Source: Acidiphilium sp. PA
GTDB taxonomy: Bacteria; Pseudomonadota; Alphaproteobacteria; Acetobacterales; Acetobacteraceae
Direction of reading: 5' to 3'
DNA: 64,000 nucleotides
NCBI RefSeq assembly: GCF_026191915.1
Contig: NZ_JAIMBY010000019.1
Coordinates: 1-64,000 of the forward strand
Shown here in pieces: positions 8,559 through 17,924 of this stretch. The notes beneath the pieces were generated by a model. The model was given only the letters and a program-made list of their open reading frames with translations, was not told the DNA's origin and ran no database searches. Position numbers and translations under genes: made by a program. The number at the start of each line of letters is the position of its first letter. The first letter of the stretch is position 1.

Positions 8559-8611
8559 CGCGGTGCGTTCCGGCGGTTGAAGCTCTTCGGGGTTGGTCAT
8601 CCAGAAGCGGA

Positions 8612-9370
8612 TTACGGTGAACGTCGATCCAGCAGCGGCAGCATGGGCGTGACGCCGGCGGTTGCTGTGGGATTTCTGGACCGCCCCGGCCGGGGGATGG
8701 CGGGGCCGTCGAACAGGACGCCCTGTCGTTCGGCTTGATCGATCTGCCGGCAGGCGAGATCGAACCATTTGGGATCGATCTCGATCCCGATGAAACGCCG
8801 TCCGAGGCGCATGGCGGCGACGCCGGTGGTTCCTGATCCCATGAAGGGATCCAGAATGGTTTCGCCCGGATCGCTGGTCCATTCGACCAGCCAGTCGAAA
8901 TGTTTCAGCGCGCGGGAGCAGGGGTGGCCGTTGGTCCGCGCGTCGTTCGGCTGGGCGGCCGGTGCGCGGCTGGGGATAAGGTTGCGGCCGCGACCAGGGC
9001 GGATTGGATCGCCGAACCAATAGGCGATTTCGTCGCGGCCGAGTTTGCGCCCGACGAACGCCGGGATGGTGTAGGGCAGGTGGATCAGGCGGAAGAAGGG
9101 CAGGGCGGTCGGCACCGGCGCAAGGAACCGCGGGTCGCTGTCGCCGCGCAGCACCACGACCAGGCGGGTCGGGATCCGCATGACCCGCATGGTTTCCTGC
9201 CAGAGCCGTGGCGGATCTTCGCTGCCGGCGATGAGACCTGTGGGGCAGTTCGGCCAGACAGGATCGGACAGGATGGTATCGACGGCCCCGATCTGGGTCA
9301 GAACATCGAGCGCGTTACCGCGATAGAGGCTGGCGCGGCCGATATCGACGCGCTCGATTGGATCGGACAT
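8612..9370 (-). CDS. DNA adenine/cytosine-N4 methyltransferase (beta-class layout)
   Basis: Motif order IV-then-I marks a beta-class amino-methyltransferase. Motif IV is TILSDPVWPN (residues about 32-41, a DPPY variant). Motif I with the FxGxG SAM loop is DPFMGSGTTGVAAMRLGRRFIGIEID near the C-terminus. The N-terminal part (ASLYRGNALDVL) is the usual start of such enzymes. The DPVW variant makes N6-A versus N4-C specificity hard to call. No restriction partner is adjacent, so it is probably an orphan methylase that marks the element. It starts 10 bp after the lipoprotein gene stop and is likely co-transcribed with it. Confidence 0.8.
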   Translation of the reverse strand: MSDPIERVDIGRASLYRGNALDVLTQIGAVDTILSDPVWPNCPTGLIAGSEDPPRLWQETMRVMRIPTRLVVVLRGDSDPRFLAPVPTALPFFRLIHLPYTIPAFVGRKLGRDEIAYWFGDPIRPGRGRNLIPSRAPAAQPNDARTNGHPCSRALKHFDWLVEWTSDPGETILDPFMGSGTTGVAAMRLGRRFIGIEIDPKWFDLACRQIDQAERQGVLFDGPAIPRPGRSRNPTATAGVTPMLPLLDRRSP

Positions 9371-9379
9371 GGCGGCGGC

Positions 9380-9679
9380 TCAGAACGTGGCGCTGAAGGC
9401 TGAGGATTTTGCGCCGGTGGCCCAGGGTGCGGCTTCGTAATCCGGACGGGTGAGGGTGACGCTGGGATCGTTTGGTTTAACGATGGTTTGCCAGCGATTG
9501 AGGACTGGGGGCTCCCAGGTGGCGTGGGTACTGCCATAAGGGGCGTAGGGGTTGAAAGAGGGATCGGCGACGGGTCGCGCGGGCGGGGCGTGGTAATCTG
9601 CTTCGGTTTTGAGGTTACCTGAGGCGCAGCCGGCGAGGGCGGTGCAGGACAGGATGACGGCAAGCATGGGTAGACGCAT
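9380..9679 (-). CDS. Small lipoprotein of the tra operon
   Basis: A 99-residue product starting MRLPMLAVILSCTALAGCAS: a lipoprotein signal peptide with the lipobox LAGC. The mature part is polar and rich in Pro/Tyr (YHAPPARPVADPSFNPYAPYG) with no known fold. ATG 9679 has AAGGAG upstream, buried in a perfect palindrome. It has its own leader motif, so it may begin a lipoprotein-methylase unit. An outer-membrane role in the secretion channel is inferred from context. Confidence 0.7.
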   Translation of the reverse strand: MRLPMLAVILSCTALAGCASGNLKTEADYHAPPARPVADPSFNPYAPYGSTHATWEPPVLNRWQTIVKPNDPSVTLTRPDYEAAPWATGAKSSAFSATF

Positions 9680-9680
9680 G

Positions 9681-9706
9681 GGTGATCTCCTTCGAAGGAG
9701 ATCACC
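9681..9706 (-). promoter_or_regulatory. 26-bp perfect palindrome sequestering the lipoprotein ribosome-binding site
   Basis: The arm GGTGATCTCCTTC is followed by its exact reverse complement, ending one base before ATG 9679. In RNA the 3' arm holds the AAGGAG Shine-Dalgarno sequence, so the stem would block initiation. As DNA it could also bind a dimeric repressor. Confidence 0.65.
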
Positions 9707-9716
9707 ATGGCGGGTG

Positions 9717-9733
9717 CTATCGCCACTGGACGC
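9717..9733 (-). promoter_or_regulatory. Shared leader motif upstream of the lipoprotein gene
   Basis: On the minus strand this reads GCGTCCAGTGGCGATAG, directly after AAAAATTAT. It matches the ASTKGCRAT motif and lies 38 nt before ATG 9679. Confidence 0.45.
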
Positions 9734-9827
9734 ATAATTTTTTTGGGTGGAGGAGGGCTGGTTTTCCGGGGGCTGGAACGAAAAAGGAGCGCCAAGGGCG
9801 CTCCTTTCGGTGGTGGTCAGAAGGACC

Positions 9828-10286
9828 TTACCAGTAGCCAGGAACGTCGTAGGGGTCGCCCTCCTTGATTCCGAGCAAATCACGATAATGCCGGTAGGCT
9901 TTCAGGAACTTGCCGATCGTTTTGACGAAACCGGCCCCGGCTTGCTCTTCACGTTGCAGCTTGAACTCGGTCTCGTGAAGTTTGATCCGTTCATCCATCA
10001 GATCGAGCTTCAGTTTCTCGATTTCGACACCCTTCCTTGAGACAACGGCATCCTTCTGCAAAAGTTGCCATTTTAGATTGGCATTCTCTTTGCTCTGCCG
10101 ATTAAAGTCTTCAACCAAGGCATTATACTGGTTGATCAGGTCGTAGAAGCTCGCAGGGTCGACCTGAGGCTGGCTATTCTGGTTCCGGTTTCTCCAGGCG
10201 ATCATCTCATCAAGCCGGCGCTGCGCTTGTTCAGACGCAAGGATTCCGTTGATGCTGCCCAGCTGCATAGCCATGTAATCACTCAT
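9828..10286 (-). CDS. Coiled-coil protein of the DotA operon
   Basis: A 152-residue soluble protein; residues about 45-120 (ALVEDFNRQSKENANLKWQLLQKDAVVSRKGVEIEKLKLDLMDERIKLHETEFKLQREEQ) form a long coiled coil. No family recognised. ATG 10286 has AAAGGAG 9 nt upstream, overlapping the end of dotA, so it follows dotA in the same operon. A cytoplasmic adaptor or structural role is possible but not shown. Confidence 0.65.
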   Translation of the reverse strand: MSDYMAMQLGSINGILASEQAQRRLDEMIAWRNRNQNSQPQVDPASFYDLINQYNALVEDFNRQSKENANLKWQLLQKDAVVSRKGVEIEKLKLDLMDERIKLHETEFKLQREEQAGAGFVKTIGKFLKAYRHYRDLLGIKEGDPYDVPGYW

Positions 10287-10300
10287 AGCAGGCACTCCTT

Positions 10301-12790
10301 TCACTCTGCCGGCGGAATGACCTCGGTGGTCGCCGCCAGTGTGGAATCAACCTCGGCAGCAGCGCCGCCGCCTCCTGATCCACCAGGACTTGGTTTATTA
10401 TATGGCAGATACCCGCCCGGTGTCATCCCGTTATTTCCGGAGCCGCCATAACCCGTGGCAAGATTGGCAATCTGGTATGGTGCCTTCCCGGAAACCCAGC
10501 GGGCGGCACCCTCAGCCCCGCCATAAGTCGCCTCGCGAGCGAATTGCATGCCATCCACTCGATCTGCCGGTTCGAGGTTGCCCCACCGCATGATGTTGGT
10601 GACCATCGAGATCATTCTGAAGGACAGGATCGCCAGCGTGGTGAGCATGATCACCATCACCGAGACCATGATCATGAGCCCGAAGAAATTGGTCACCACG
10701 TTTCCCTGATTAAACACAAAATCCGCGGCCAGCGTGAAGAGGTTGAAGATCAACCACGACCCGGCGGTGAAGATGAAATAACTGAGCATCAAGCCGAACA
10801 GCATCACGACGGGCCGAAGCAGGATGTTCAGGAGCATCTTGTAGCCGTAGCTGGCATTGGCCCCGTGGAAACCATCGCCGCGATAGGTCATATGAGCCAG
10901 TAGAAAGACCGGGACCGCGATGACGCCTTCGCAGACCAGGATCAACCAGTTGATCACCTGGGCGATCCAGAGGGCGAGCGGGATCATCGGGATCACATAG
11001 GCGAGCATAAGCCCCTGAAAAATCAATCCAATGCACACAAAATAGATGAAGTTGATCAAGCGGCTTAATACACCGCTGGCAGCCATCGCGGCCGTCGCAA
11101 CCGCGCCGACCTCGTCGCCGACAAGCGCTTGCCCCCCGACTGCGGCAACCGTTCCGAGTTTGGTATTCAGCAGAGCGGAAAGCCCGATCGCGGAGATACC
11201 GGCCTCGACCATGTGCTGGCCGAGATTGATCATCGGCACGAAGGGATCGGACCATTCACCGTTGGTCGGCAGCACGGCGGTTGCCATGAAGTTCAACAGC
11301 CGACGGTTGATGCCGATGGCATCGAAGACGGTGTTGATGATCCCGAGCCCGCTCGATGAGGGGCGATTGCTGATCAGGGCGGTCGGGGGTGTAGCACCGG
11401 CGTCCACATTGGTATCGATCTGAATCTCGTTCAGGAAGCTGGTCACCGGCGGCATATATTGGGCGAGATCGGATTTGAGATCGGCGGGAAGTCCGCTCCA
11501 GCTGGGTGCCGCAACACTGGCGGTATTGTCGAGAATGCTGAGGTTGCGGCCGTTCATCGCGGCGATCTGGATGAAATACGCGCCGGCGCCACTCCATCCC
11601 AGCGCCTTCATCTGATTGAGGTTCTCCTTCTGGATCGTGCTCTGTCCCTCCTCCTTCACGACGCTGGACGCGGCCTTGGTGAGAGCGCTCGAATAGTCTG
11701 ACGTTGCGGTGGTCATGACGTTCATCAGACCGGTGAGGAGCTGGGGATTATCCGACTGGAAATAATTGGCGATGATCGTCGAAACCTGGGGCTCGATGTC
11801 GCCGTAGTATACCTTGTCGAGGGCCGCTTTCTGATCGGTCGCGATATTTTCCGTGGCATTCAGTGCTGATCCGCTGGTGGGTGCAGGGGTGCGCAGGGTG
11901 ATTTCGCCGCAGACGGGCGTTCCCCCGCTATCGCCACTGGTGGCGGAGAAGGGATAGATCAGCGTGCCTCCGGTGCCCACCGCCGGGTTCACGAAGGCGT
12001 TGAGTTCAGGTCCGATGTAGGGGATTTTGCTGATCGCGCTGCCGATGCTCGATGGGATACCCCATTCGCTGCCGTAGGAGCTTTGCCGGAAGATCGGCGC
12101 GGGTTCCGGTACGATCAGTGTCCGCGTGTTCGAGCCGGAGACATCGTTGATGAGATCCCGACACGCCTCGTCCTCCACCATGCCGGCGACGATACGCTGC
12201 GCGTTCGGAACTTGCGGGGTGGCGATCGGCAGGGCACCCGGACCGAGGGCGGTCAGCCCGGCATCATAGACCAGATCGGCAATGCCGACGCCCCACTGGG
12301 CGATCTGCACGACGGCCGCCTGGCCGACATTGAACCCGCCCGCCACCGGGATAATGAGGATCGCGGCCATGGCGATCCGGGGTGCGACCCATGAGCTGGT
12401 CCGTTCGGAGAGCACTTCACCGGTTTCGGCACCGCGATGGATCTCCATCAAGGTCGCGTAGGCGAACCACGCGGCCGCGATGAGGCCGACGATGCCGTTG
12501 AACAAGCCCATCATGGTGCCGATGACCGTCTGCTCGTTGCCGATCCCGGTTCCGGCAGTGGGTGTGCCGGTCTGTTGGCCGGTCAGGTTGATCGGGAACA
12601 AATCGTTGATCACCCCGCCCGCCCAATCGTTTGGCGCGTTCAGTTGCTGCCATGTGACCTGAGTGCCGGATTGGGTTGACCCAGTCCCAACCCCCGTGCC
12701 CGCCGCGGCGAGGGCGGGCGCGGTGATCGTGCCTGCGAGCATGAACGAGATCAGGATCAGCCTCGCAAGTCGCGCAATTTTTCCTATCAT
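10301..12790 (-). CDS. dotA: DotA/TraY-type polytopic inner-membrane protein
   Basis: An 829-residue protein with signal peptide MIGKIARLARLILISFMLAGTITAPALA, a membrane segment around VIGTMMGLFNGIVGLIAAAWFAYATL, the conserved WVAPRIAMAAILIIPVAGGFNVGQAAVVQIAQWGVGIADLVYD block, a large periplasmic domain (about 200-560) and C-terminal clusters of membrane helices (LINFIYFVCIGLIFQGLMLAYVIPMIPLALW; VMLFGLMLSYFIF; VSVMVIMLTTLAILSF). This is the DotA/TraY architecture, the inner-membrane channel component of type IVB systems. It ends with a Gly/Pro-rich cytoplasmic tail. ATG 12790 is preferred to an upstream in-frame start because the signal peptide begins there. It lies between the Toprim and coiled-coil genes. 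Confidence 0.85.
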   Translation of the reverse strand: MIGKIARLARLILISFMLAGTITAPALAAAGTGVGTGSTQSGTQVTWQQLNAPNDWAGGVINDLFPINLTGQQTGTPTAGTGIGNEQTVIGTMMGLFNGIVGLIAAAWFAYATLMEIHRGAETGEVLSERTSSWVAPRIAMAAILIIPVAGGFNVGQAAVVQIAQWGVGIADLVYDAGLTALGPGALPIATPQVPNAQRIVAGMVEDEACRDLINDVSGSNTRTLIVPEPAPIFRQSSYGSEWGIPSSIGSAISKIPYIGPELNAFVNPAVGTGGTLIYPFSATSGDSGGTPVCGEITLRTPAPTSGSALNATENIATDQKAALDKVYYGDIEPQVSTIIANYFQSDNPQLLTGLMNVMTTATSDYSSALTKAASSVVKEEGQSTIQKENLNQMKALGWSGAGAYFIQIAAMNGRNLSILDNTASVAAPSWSGLPADLKSDLAQYMPPVTSFLNEIQIDTNVDAGATPPTALISNRPSSSGLGIINTVFDAIGINRRLLNFMATAVLPTNGEWSDPFVPMINLGQHMVEAGISAIGLSALLNTKLGTVAAVGGQALVGDEVGAVATAAMAASGVLSRLINFIYFVCIGLIFQGLMLAYVIPMIPLALWIAQVINWLILVCEGVIAVPVFLLAHMTYRGDGFHGANASYGYKMLLNILLRPVVMLFGLMLSYFIFTAGSWLIFNLFTLAADFVFNQGNVVTNFFGLMIMVSVMVIMLTTLAILSFRMISMVTNIMRWGNLEPADRVDGMQFAREATYGGAEGAARWVSGKAPYQIANLATGYGGSGNNGMTPGGYLPYNKPSPGGSGGGGAAAEVDSTLAATTEVIPPAE

Positions 12791-12839
12791 GATGGTCTCT
12801 CTGTGCGGGGTCCGGGAATAACGAAGCGGGTGAGGCGGA

Positions 12840-15542
12840 TCAGCCGGGGCGCGGGCCGGGGCGTTGTTCGTTCTGTGGTCCAGCGGGGGAGGGGGAGGGG
12901 TCGCTTCCCATGCCAGGACCGAAGCCGAGGGCGGTTCGTGCCCGGTCGATGATCTGCATGATCGCCTCGCCGAATTTCGTGGCCATTTCCTCAAGCATGC
13001 TCAAGCCCGACGTCAGTCCGGGCGTTTTTTGCAGGGATTCGAACAACCCCTTTTCGACGGGGGCGAGGTCCTTATCGAGATCACTGACCTTCATGGCATT
13101 GCTGCGAACCCAGGATTCCGCATCCAGTCTGCTCGACACATATTGATCCAGGGCTGCGGTGGCTTGCTGGTAGGTTCCGGCAAAGCCTTGGGTCTGCTGG
13201 ATCTGCGCATCCAGTTCCGACCGCAATTCGGCGTATTGGCCGCCGGGTTTCATGCCCGACATGACGTTGGCGTAGCCTCCGGGATCATTTTCAGCTGCAG
13301 CGTCGATCTTCTGGCCAATACCCCCCATCATCTGCCGCAGGCTGGTCAGGGCCTGTGCTGCTGTGACGGCGGCTTCGGTGACGCCTTCGACGATGAGATC
13401 CCGCTCAATGCCGGCAACAGCACCCTTATGATCGAAACTGGTATCAGCGTAGGGGGCGGGCTGGGTTGGTGCGGGTGCTGAGGTTTGTGCCGCTTCGGCG
13501 TTGTGGGTGAAACCGTTATTGTTGCTCGCCCGAGGGGCGGGGGCGCGGAACAACGGCGATTCCTTCACACGATTGGCAACGGCCTCCAGCCATCCGGGAC
13601 CGGTCGATGTGCCTGGTGTGACCTTGACGTTGGCTGTCGTGGCTTGCACGACGGGGCGCTGCGTTGTTCCCTGTCCGGCCGCAGCCCCGGCTGTTTCCGA
13701 TGGGGCCTGTGCGGTCTGAGCCCGCGCTTCGACAGTCCGGTTCTGCCGGACTTCCTGGTTAAGCTGATTGTCCTGTTCCATTCGCGCGCCCTTCTCGACC
13801 GAGAGGGTCTGTTGCTGTGACATCTGGTTTAGATTTTCGTCGAGAACGCGTTGTTCGAGTTTGGCGAGGACCATATTGTCGCCGGACTGAACCTGCGGGG
13901 GGTTGTTCTGGGCGACTCTCACCGCAAAATCGCGAATTTCGTCGACGGTGTCCTGATTATCCAGACGATTGGTGTATTTCATCAAACGAACGACGCTCGG
14001 GTCGCTCAACCCCTGGATCGTCACCGCGAGCGTGAGAAGCTGGTCGCGGATATTATCCCCGACATTCGTTTTGATCCCGGTTGCCCGCTCCGTGTCGGTC
14101 ATTGCCCAGGCGATTTTCTGTTGGACCGCACTATCATCCAGCACACCGGCCTTTTGCGCCCGCTCCGTGAGGTCGGAGATTCTCTGCTTAAGTGCGTCGT
14201 TGATGTTGCCAGCCGGTAGCTGTGCGGCATTCTTCCCGAGTTCATCGAGCACTTGGAGATAGGGGTTCGTGTTCGATGTTGTGGGGGCTTTCGGGCCGGT
14301 ATTTCCGGCGATGGCACGTTCGACATCCCGGCCGGCGCTGAATGCGGCACTTTCGCGGGCTTCGTCGCGGGTCGGGAAGGACTGGCTCCATTCGGATGCC
14401 GGCAGATCACGACCATTCAGGGTCACGATACTCTTATAATGGAAGCCGGCCTCGCTCTGGCCGATATCGACGCTGAGCTTGGCCGTTTCGTTGACCGCTC
14501 GCGGCTGACCGCGCTCGATCGTCTCGATATTCGGGGCGGTCCGCTCAGAGGTAGCGGGACGCGGGGCGGTAGCGCCGTCGTTTTCCGGGGCGCCTGTTGT
14601 GATGTCACGGGTGATCATGGCGTTGAAGTCCTTTTGTCCATGGGAGGGGAAGATCCGATCGGGCACGAAGCTGGCGGCGTGGCCAATGGCGGCGATCCGA
14701 TCGGCGAGGGCATTGCCGGCGTCGGTCGTGGGGGTGGCGACAACGAGTGACAGCGTTTCCGGGTTGATCCGGTCGATGTAGGCCCGCAGTGTCGCGCTGG
14801 TTTCCGGCCCGACCGCCCCGCTGACTGCCGTGTAGAGCGTGTCGGTGCGCATGCGTTCGATCGTGGCGAGGCTCATCGCCTCGATCGGCGTGTCTGCGAC
14901 GACGATGCGCGTGGCGTTGCCATTGGCGGCATCGAGCGTGAACAGGGACCGAGTGGCGTTTGAGGCGAAGTTTTTGAATCCCGGCCCTTCGGCATCCCAT
15001 CCGGTCATGTCACCGGAAGCGGTGCGGTGTGCCGCCCAAAGGGTAGCATTGGGACCCTCGCGCAGTTCCTCCTGTGCGATAGCGGCCTGGGCGACGATCG
15101 GGTGGATACCGCGCTGCCCGGTGAGCCAGGTATAGGCCGGGCTGCCTTCCTTCAGCGGGTGATGCGTGACCCAGAGTCGGGAGTAGCTGCTCCGCCGTGC
15201 ATCGCCGGGTGTGCTGGATGCAGTGACAGTTCGTGCCTGCTCGATTGCATCGGGTGAGGCCATACCCGCGACCCGTGCCCGCCGGGCCGGGAAAGACGTC
15301 AGGGTCGGATCGAGGTAGCCGGCGAGATCAAAGACGTCGCCCTTCGTCTGTGTGCCTTGCACAAAGAATCCCTGCCCGCCGTATGTGGTGACGATCGACG
15401 GCGCGCTCGGAGGCGCGTCGCGTTCGCGCCAGACCATTTTGTCGCCACCCGGTTTGTCATCCGTCTGCCACCCGGCGTTTTCCAGTACGGCCGGGCAGGT
15501 GACAGCGGATTTCAGGATCTGGTTGTCGGGCTGCGGGCTCAT
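12840..15542 (-). CDS. DUF3991/Toprim-domain plasmid protein (primase-like)
   Basis: A 900-residue protein. Residues about 1-100 resemble the DUF3991-type N-terminus (LENAGWQTDDKPGGDKMVW ... GDVFDLAGYL). A Toprim-like domain follows (about 195-310), with VVADTPIEAMSLATIER (conserved Glu), TTDAGNALADRI (one Asp of the usual DxD) and the terminal KDFNAMI motif. The C-terminal half is helical and Gln/Ala-rich (KLEQRVLDENLNQMSQQQ). Such proteins occur on mobile elements and may prime transferred DNA, as Sog primase does on IncI plasmids; that role is inference. Its start overlaps the previous gene (ATGA). Confidence 0.65.
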   Translation of the reverse strand: MSPQPDNQILKSAVTCPAVLENAGWQTDDKPGGDKMVWRERDAPPSAPSIVTTYGGQGFFVQGTQTKGDVFDLAGYLDPTLTSFPARRARVAGMASPDAIEQARTVTASSTPGDARRSSYSRLWVTHHPLKEGSPAYTWLTGQRGIHPIVAQAAIAQEELREGPNATLWAAHRTASGDMTGWDAEGPGFKNFASNATRSLFTLDAANGNATRIVVADTPIEAMSLATIERMRTDTLYTAVSGAVGPETSATLRAYIDRINPETLSLVVATPTTDAGNALADRIAAIGHAASFVPDRIFPSHGQKDFNAMITRDITTGAPENDGATAPRPATSERTAPNIETIERGQPRAVNETAKLSVDIGQSEAGFHYKSIVTLNGRDLPASEWSQSFPTRDEARESAAFSAGRDVERAIAGNTGPKAPTTSNTNPYLQVLDELGKNAAQLPAGNINDALKQRISDLTERAQKAGVLDDSAVQQKIAWAMTDTERATGIKTNVGDNIRDQLLTLAVTIQGLSDPSVVRLMKYTNRLDNQDTVDEIRDFAVRVAQNNPPQVQSGDNMVLAKLEQRVLDENLNQMSQQQTLSVEKGARMEQDNQLNQEVRQNRTVEARAQTAQAPSETAGAAAGQGTTQRPVVQATTANVKVTPGTSTGPGWLEAVANRVKESPLFRAPAPRASNNNGFTHNAEAAQTSAPAPTQPAPYADTSFDHKGAVAGIERDLIVEGVTEAAVTAAQALTSLRQMMGGIGQKIDAAAENDPGGYANVMSGMKPGGQYAELRSELDAQIQQTQGFAGTYQQATAALDQYVSSRLDAESWVRSNAMKVSDLDKDLAPVEKGLFESLQKTPGLTSGLSMLEEMATKFGEAIMQIIDRARTALGFGPGMGSDPSPSPAGPQNEQRPGPRPG

Positions 15543-16780
15543 GATCCGGCTCCCGCATTCGATGCGATCTGCGGTGTCGGCAATGTGGCCGATGAAGGCA
15601 GCAGCACTTTCGCTTTGTCGGCGAGGATGCTCGCGAGCAGCAAGTTCGTTTGCTGCTGTGATTTCAGCCGATGCAGTGCGATGTAATTGCTCTGGGCGAG
15701 TTCATCGGCGACCGAGATCAGAACCGTTTTCGCGTTGGGGTCGGATTCGAGAGCCGCGTGCCAGGACGTGCTGCTTTCCCGGCGATCGACGGCGAGGGTG
15801 AGGGCACCGAGCCACGATGCGGTCTGTGTCTGAGGCATGCCGAGCGCTGTCTGTTCGGCCTGTTGGCTGGCGGTGAGGTCCACGCTGGGGGTGCGGGTAG
15901 CCTGAATGTCGGTGGCGACGCGCCGCGCCAACGACATCTGCGCGTTGTATTGCCGGCGTTTGACGACAGCAAACTGCCCTTTGAGCGACGTGAGCGCTGG
16001 CCCCCGCAGGGCGGCCGGCGCGTAGGGTTCGATCAGGGTCTGGCTATAATCATTGGCGGCCGTGGCCGAGGTCTGATTCGGGTAGGTTTCCACCCCAAGG
16101 AGGCTGGCCGCTTCCTGGTCGGCGTCGGGATCTGGGCTCAATCCATCCTTGCACGGCAGGCCGGCCGCCATGTCCTGAGCAGAGCAATAGCGCAGATCAT
16201 GTAACGCATTGATCGAGGCGACGCCCTCGCTGACCGAATTATAGGAGGGATCGCCCGGTGCGGCGATCGTCACCGGGTCGGTTACCGATTCAATCGAATT
16301 GGCGATCCCGCTTGTCTGATGGGCACCGACGACGATCGATTGGCCATTGGTCAGTGCATTGCAGGCCTGGGGGGTGAGAACGTGATTGTTCTGGATCTGG
16401 ATTTGATGGTTCTGGAGATTTTCTGTGGCTTTATCTGCTAGCACGGCATCGGCGACCTGCTCGTTGGCGCCGACCGCGGCCTTGGCGTAATTGGCGTTCT
16501 GATTAAATCCGTTTTGCAAGGTTGTGCGCAGATTACCGCCGCCCTGGGCACCCGAATACCCGAATTCGGATGCCAGTTTGCCCTCGATCGCGTTCTGCAT
16601 GTTGGTGACGTCGGTGCCGACCGAGACGACCTTGCTGGCGACCGCATTCACGGCGGCAATCAGCGCCGCGATATCGGTTCCGAACAGGGCGTGTGCTTTG
16701 GGCGGTTGAAGGATCGTCGCCCCGAGCATGACGCCAACACCTGCGGTCAGCAGGACCGATTTTGTGAATTCATGAGCCAT
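15539..16780 (-). CDS. Exported TraW/IcmX-like conjugation protein (candidate)
   Basis: A 413-residue exported protein with N-terminal signal segment (SVLLTAGVGVMLGATILQPPKAHA), then helical regions rich in Ala/Gln (AVNAVASKVVSVGTDVTNMQNAIEG; GQFAVVKRRQYNAQMSLARRVATDI). Length, export signal and location just ahead of dotA match TraW of IncI plasmids and IcmX of Legionella. The helical layout also recalls VirB5-type proteins. Start ATG 16780 overlaps the upstream gene by 11 bp and its end overlaps the Toprim gene, so it is translationally coupled in this operon. Confidence 0.45.
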   Translation of the reverse strand: MAHEFTKSVLLTAGVGVMLGATILQPPKAHALFGTDIAALIAAVNAVASKVVSVGTDVTNMQNAIEGKLASEFGYSGAQGGGNLRTTLQNGFNQNANYAKAAVGANEQVADAVLADKATENLQNHQIQIQNNHVLTPQACNALTNGQSIVVGAHQTSGIANSIESVTDPVTIAAPGDPSYNSVSEGVASINALHDLRYCSAQDMAAGLPCKDGLSPDPDADQEAASLLGVETYPNQTSATAANDYSQTLIEPYAPAALRGPALTSLKGQFAVVKRRQYNAQMSLARRVATDIQATRTPSVDLTASQQAEQTALGMPQTQTASWLGALTLAVDRRESSTSWHAALESDPNAKTVLISVADELAQSNYIALHRLKSQQQTNLLLASILADKAKVLLPSSATLPTPQIASNAGAGS

Positions 16781-17366
16781 TGCCGGCGCTCCCCTGCGTC
16801 GTTTGTGGAGCGGGATATCCGGTTGGCATCAGGGATGTGCCGTTGACGTAGATACCTGTGTTTTGGCCGAGGCTCGGCGATCCGGTGACGGAGAGGAGGT
16901 TGGCGCCGCCGCCTCCGAAGGAGAGCTGCGGGCAGAAATTTCCGAAGCCTGTGGTCCCGAAGCCGCCGATCTGGAACCCGCTGATCGAGATGCCACACTG
17001 GCTGACCGAGGACGTGGCATTCTGCCAGGCTTGATTGACGCTGGCGCAGATCTGCCCCTCCACATCCTGAAAAATGGAGGTCAATGTGCTGGCGCTGAAG
17101 ACTGATGTTATGAGATTGAGCCCGACGCCGTGAAAAAAATTCGACAGGCAGGTCAATTGGGTGACCGGCGTGGGTGCCGTCAGCACATTGGAATCAGCTG
17201 ATAATCCGGCTGAGATACCTGCGGCAGCCCCGTTGGCCATTGCGACGCAGCCGGCCGTCTGCTCGGCGGACGATCCTTGCGTTGAGGTGGCCGCCCTTGC
17301 TGTGATGGCGAGGGGGAGTGCAATGGCGCTCGCTATCAGGAGCGCCTTTGATAAGCGCGCGGTCAT
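16770..17366 (-). CDS. Exported cysteine-containing protein, function unknown
   Basis: A 198-residue protein with signal peptide MTARLSKALLIASAIALPLAITARAA. The mature part has five cysteines (GCVAM, LTCLS, QICAS, SQCGIS, NFCPQL) and a Gly/Phe-rich segment ISGFQIGGFGTTGFGNF, suggesting a disulphide-bonded periplasmic protein. Start overlaps the previous gene stop by 4 bp (ATGA). No named family recognised; by position it could be a TraV/TraW-region secretion component. Confidence 0.6.
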   Translation of the reverse strand: MTARLSKALLIASAIALPLAITARAATSTQGSSAEQTAGCVAMANGAAAGISAGLSADSNVLTAPTPVTQLTCLSNFFHGVGLNLITSVFSASTLTSIFQDVEGQICASVNQAWQNATSSVSQCGISISGFQIGGFGTTGFGNFCPQLSFGGGGANLLSVTGSPSLGQNTGIYVNGTSLMPTGYPAPQTTQGSAGNGS

Positions 17367-17872
17367 AGGTTTGTCCTTGTGGATGTTGCAGTGGTGAAGG
17401 GGGCGAGGAGAGGGCGTCCGGACGTGGCGGCATGTAACGCCTCGATGCGGATGGGCTGGGTCATGCGCTCGATGATTTCGGCGCGGCGGATCAGGGTGAT
17501 TGTCTCGCGCACCGTCCGGCCGCGGTGATCGGGATCGGCACCGACCATGGCTCTGATGATCCGGTTGCCCACGTCGTCTGGCAGATGTTCGAGGTAGATC
17601 AGCAGGGCCGTGCGTCGCTGCAGGTCGAGCCAGACGAAGCCGGTCAGCAGGTGGTCAAGCGTTTCCGGTTCGAGCAGCAGATCAGCGACGACTTTCGGGG
17701 GCCTCGTGCAGATTTCGTTAAATCGCTGTCCAACCTCCTGGACTTTGGCCTCGACTTCGGGTGTGTCGGCAAGGATGGTGCCGGGCGCCAGGAAGATCTG
17801 CGGGTAACATCGGATGATCCAGGCTTCGACGGCTTTGCGTTCGAGTGTCAGAGGCGAAGGTAAATCGGGCAT
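17363..17872 (-). CDS. Hypothetical soluble protein of the dotA operon
   Basis: A 169-residue protein, largely helical (VQEVGQRFNEICTRPPKVVADLLLEPETLDHLLTGFVWLDLQRRTALLIYLEHLPDDVGNRIIRAMVG), with no family I can name. ATG 17872 is chosen over 17887 because GAAAGGACC lies just upstream. A leader motif at 17904-17924 suggests that this gene can start a transcript of its own even though the preceding gene is broken by an insertion sequence. Confidence 0.6.
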   Translation of the reverse strand: MPDLPSPLTLERKAVEAWIIRCYPQIFLAPGTILADTPEVEAKVQEVGQRFNEICTRPPKVVADLLLEPETLDHLLTGFVWLDLQRRTALLIYLEHLPDDVGNRIIRAMVGADPDHRGRTVRETITLIRRAEIIERMTQPIRIEALHAATSGRPLLAPFTTATSTRTNL

Positions 17873-17903
17873 GAGCGGTCCTTTCACGCGGAGCGTGGCA
17901 GGC

Positions 17904-17924
17904 GCGAATGCAAGTGGACGTATA
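17904..17924 (-). promoter_or_regulatory. Shared leader motif upstream of the 17872 gene
   Basis: On the minus strand this reads TATACGTCCACTTGCATTCGC, with a run of T just before. It matches the TCCASTKGC core of the motif and lies 32 nt before ATG 17872. A small hairpin (CACGC/GCGTG) follows before the ribosome-binding site. Confidence 0.45.
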
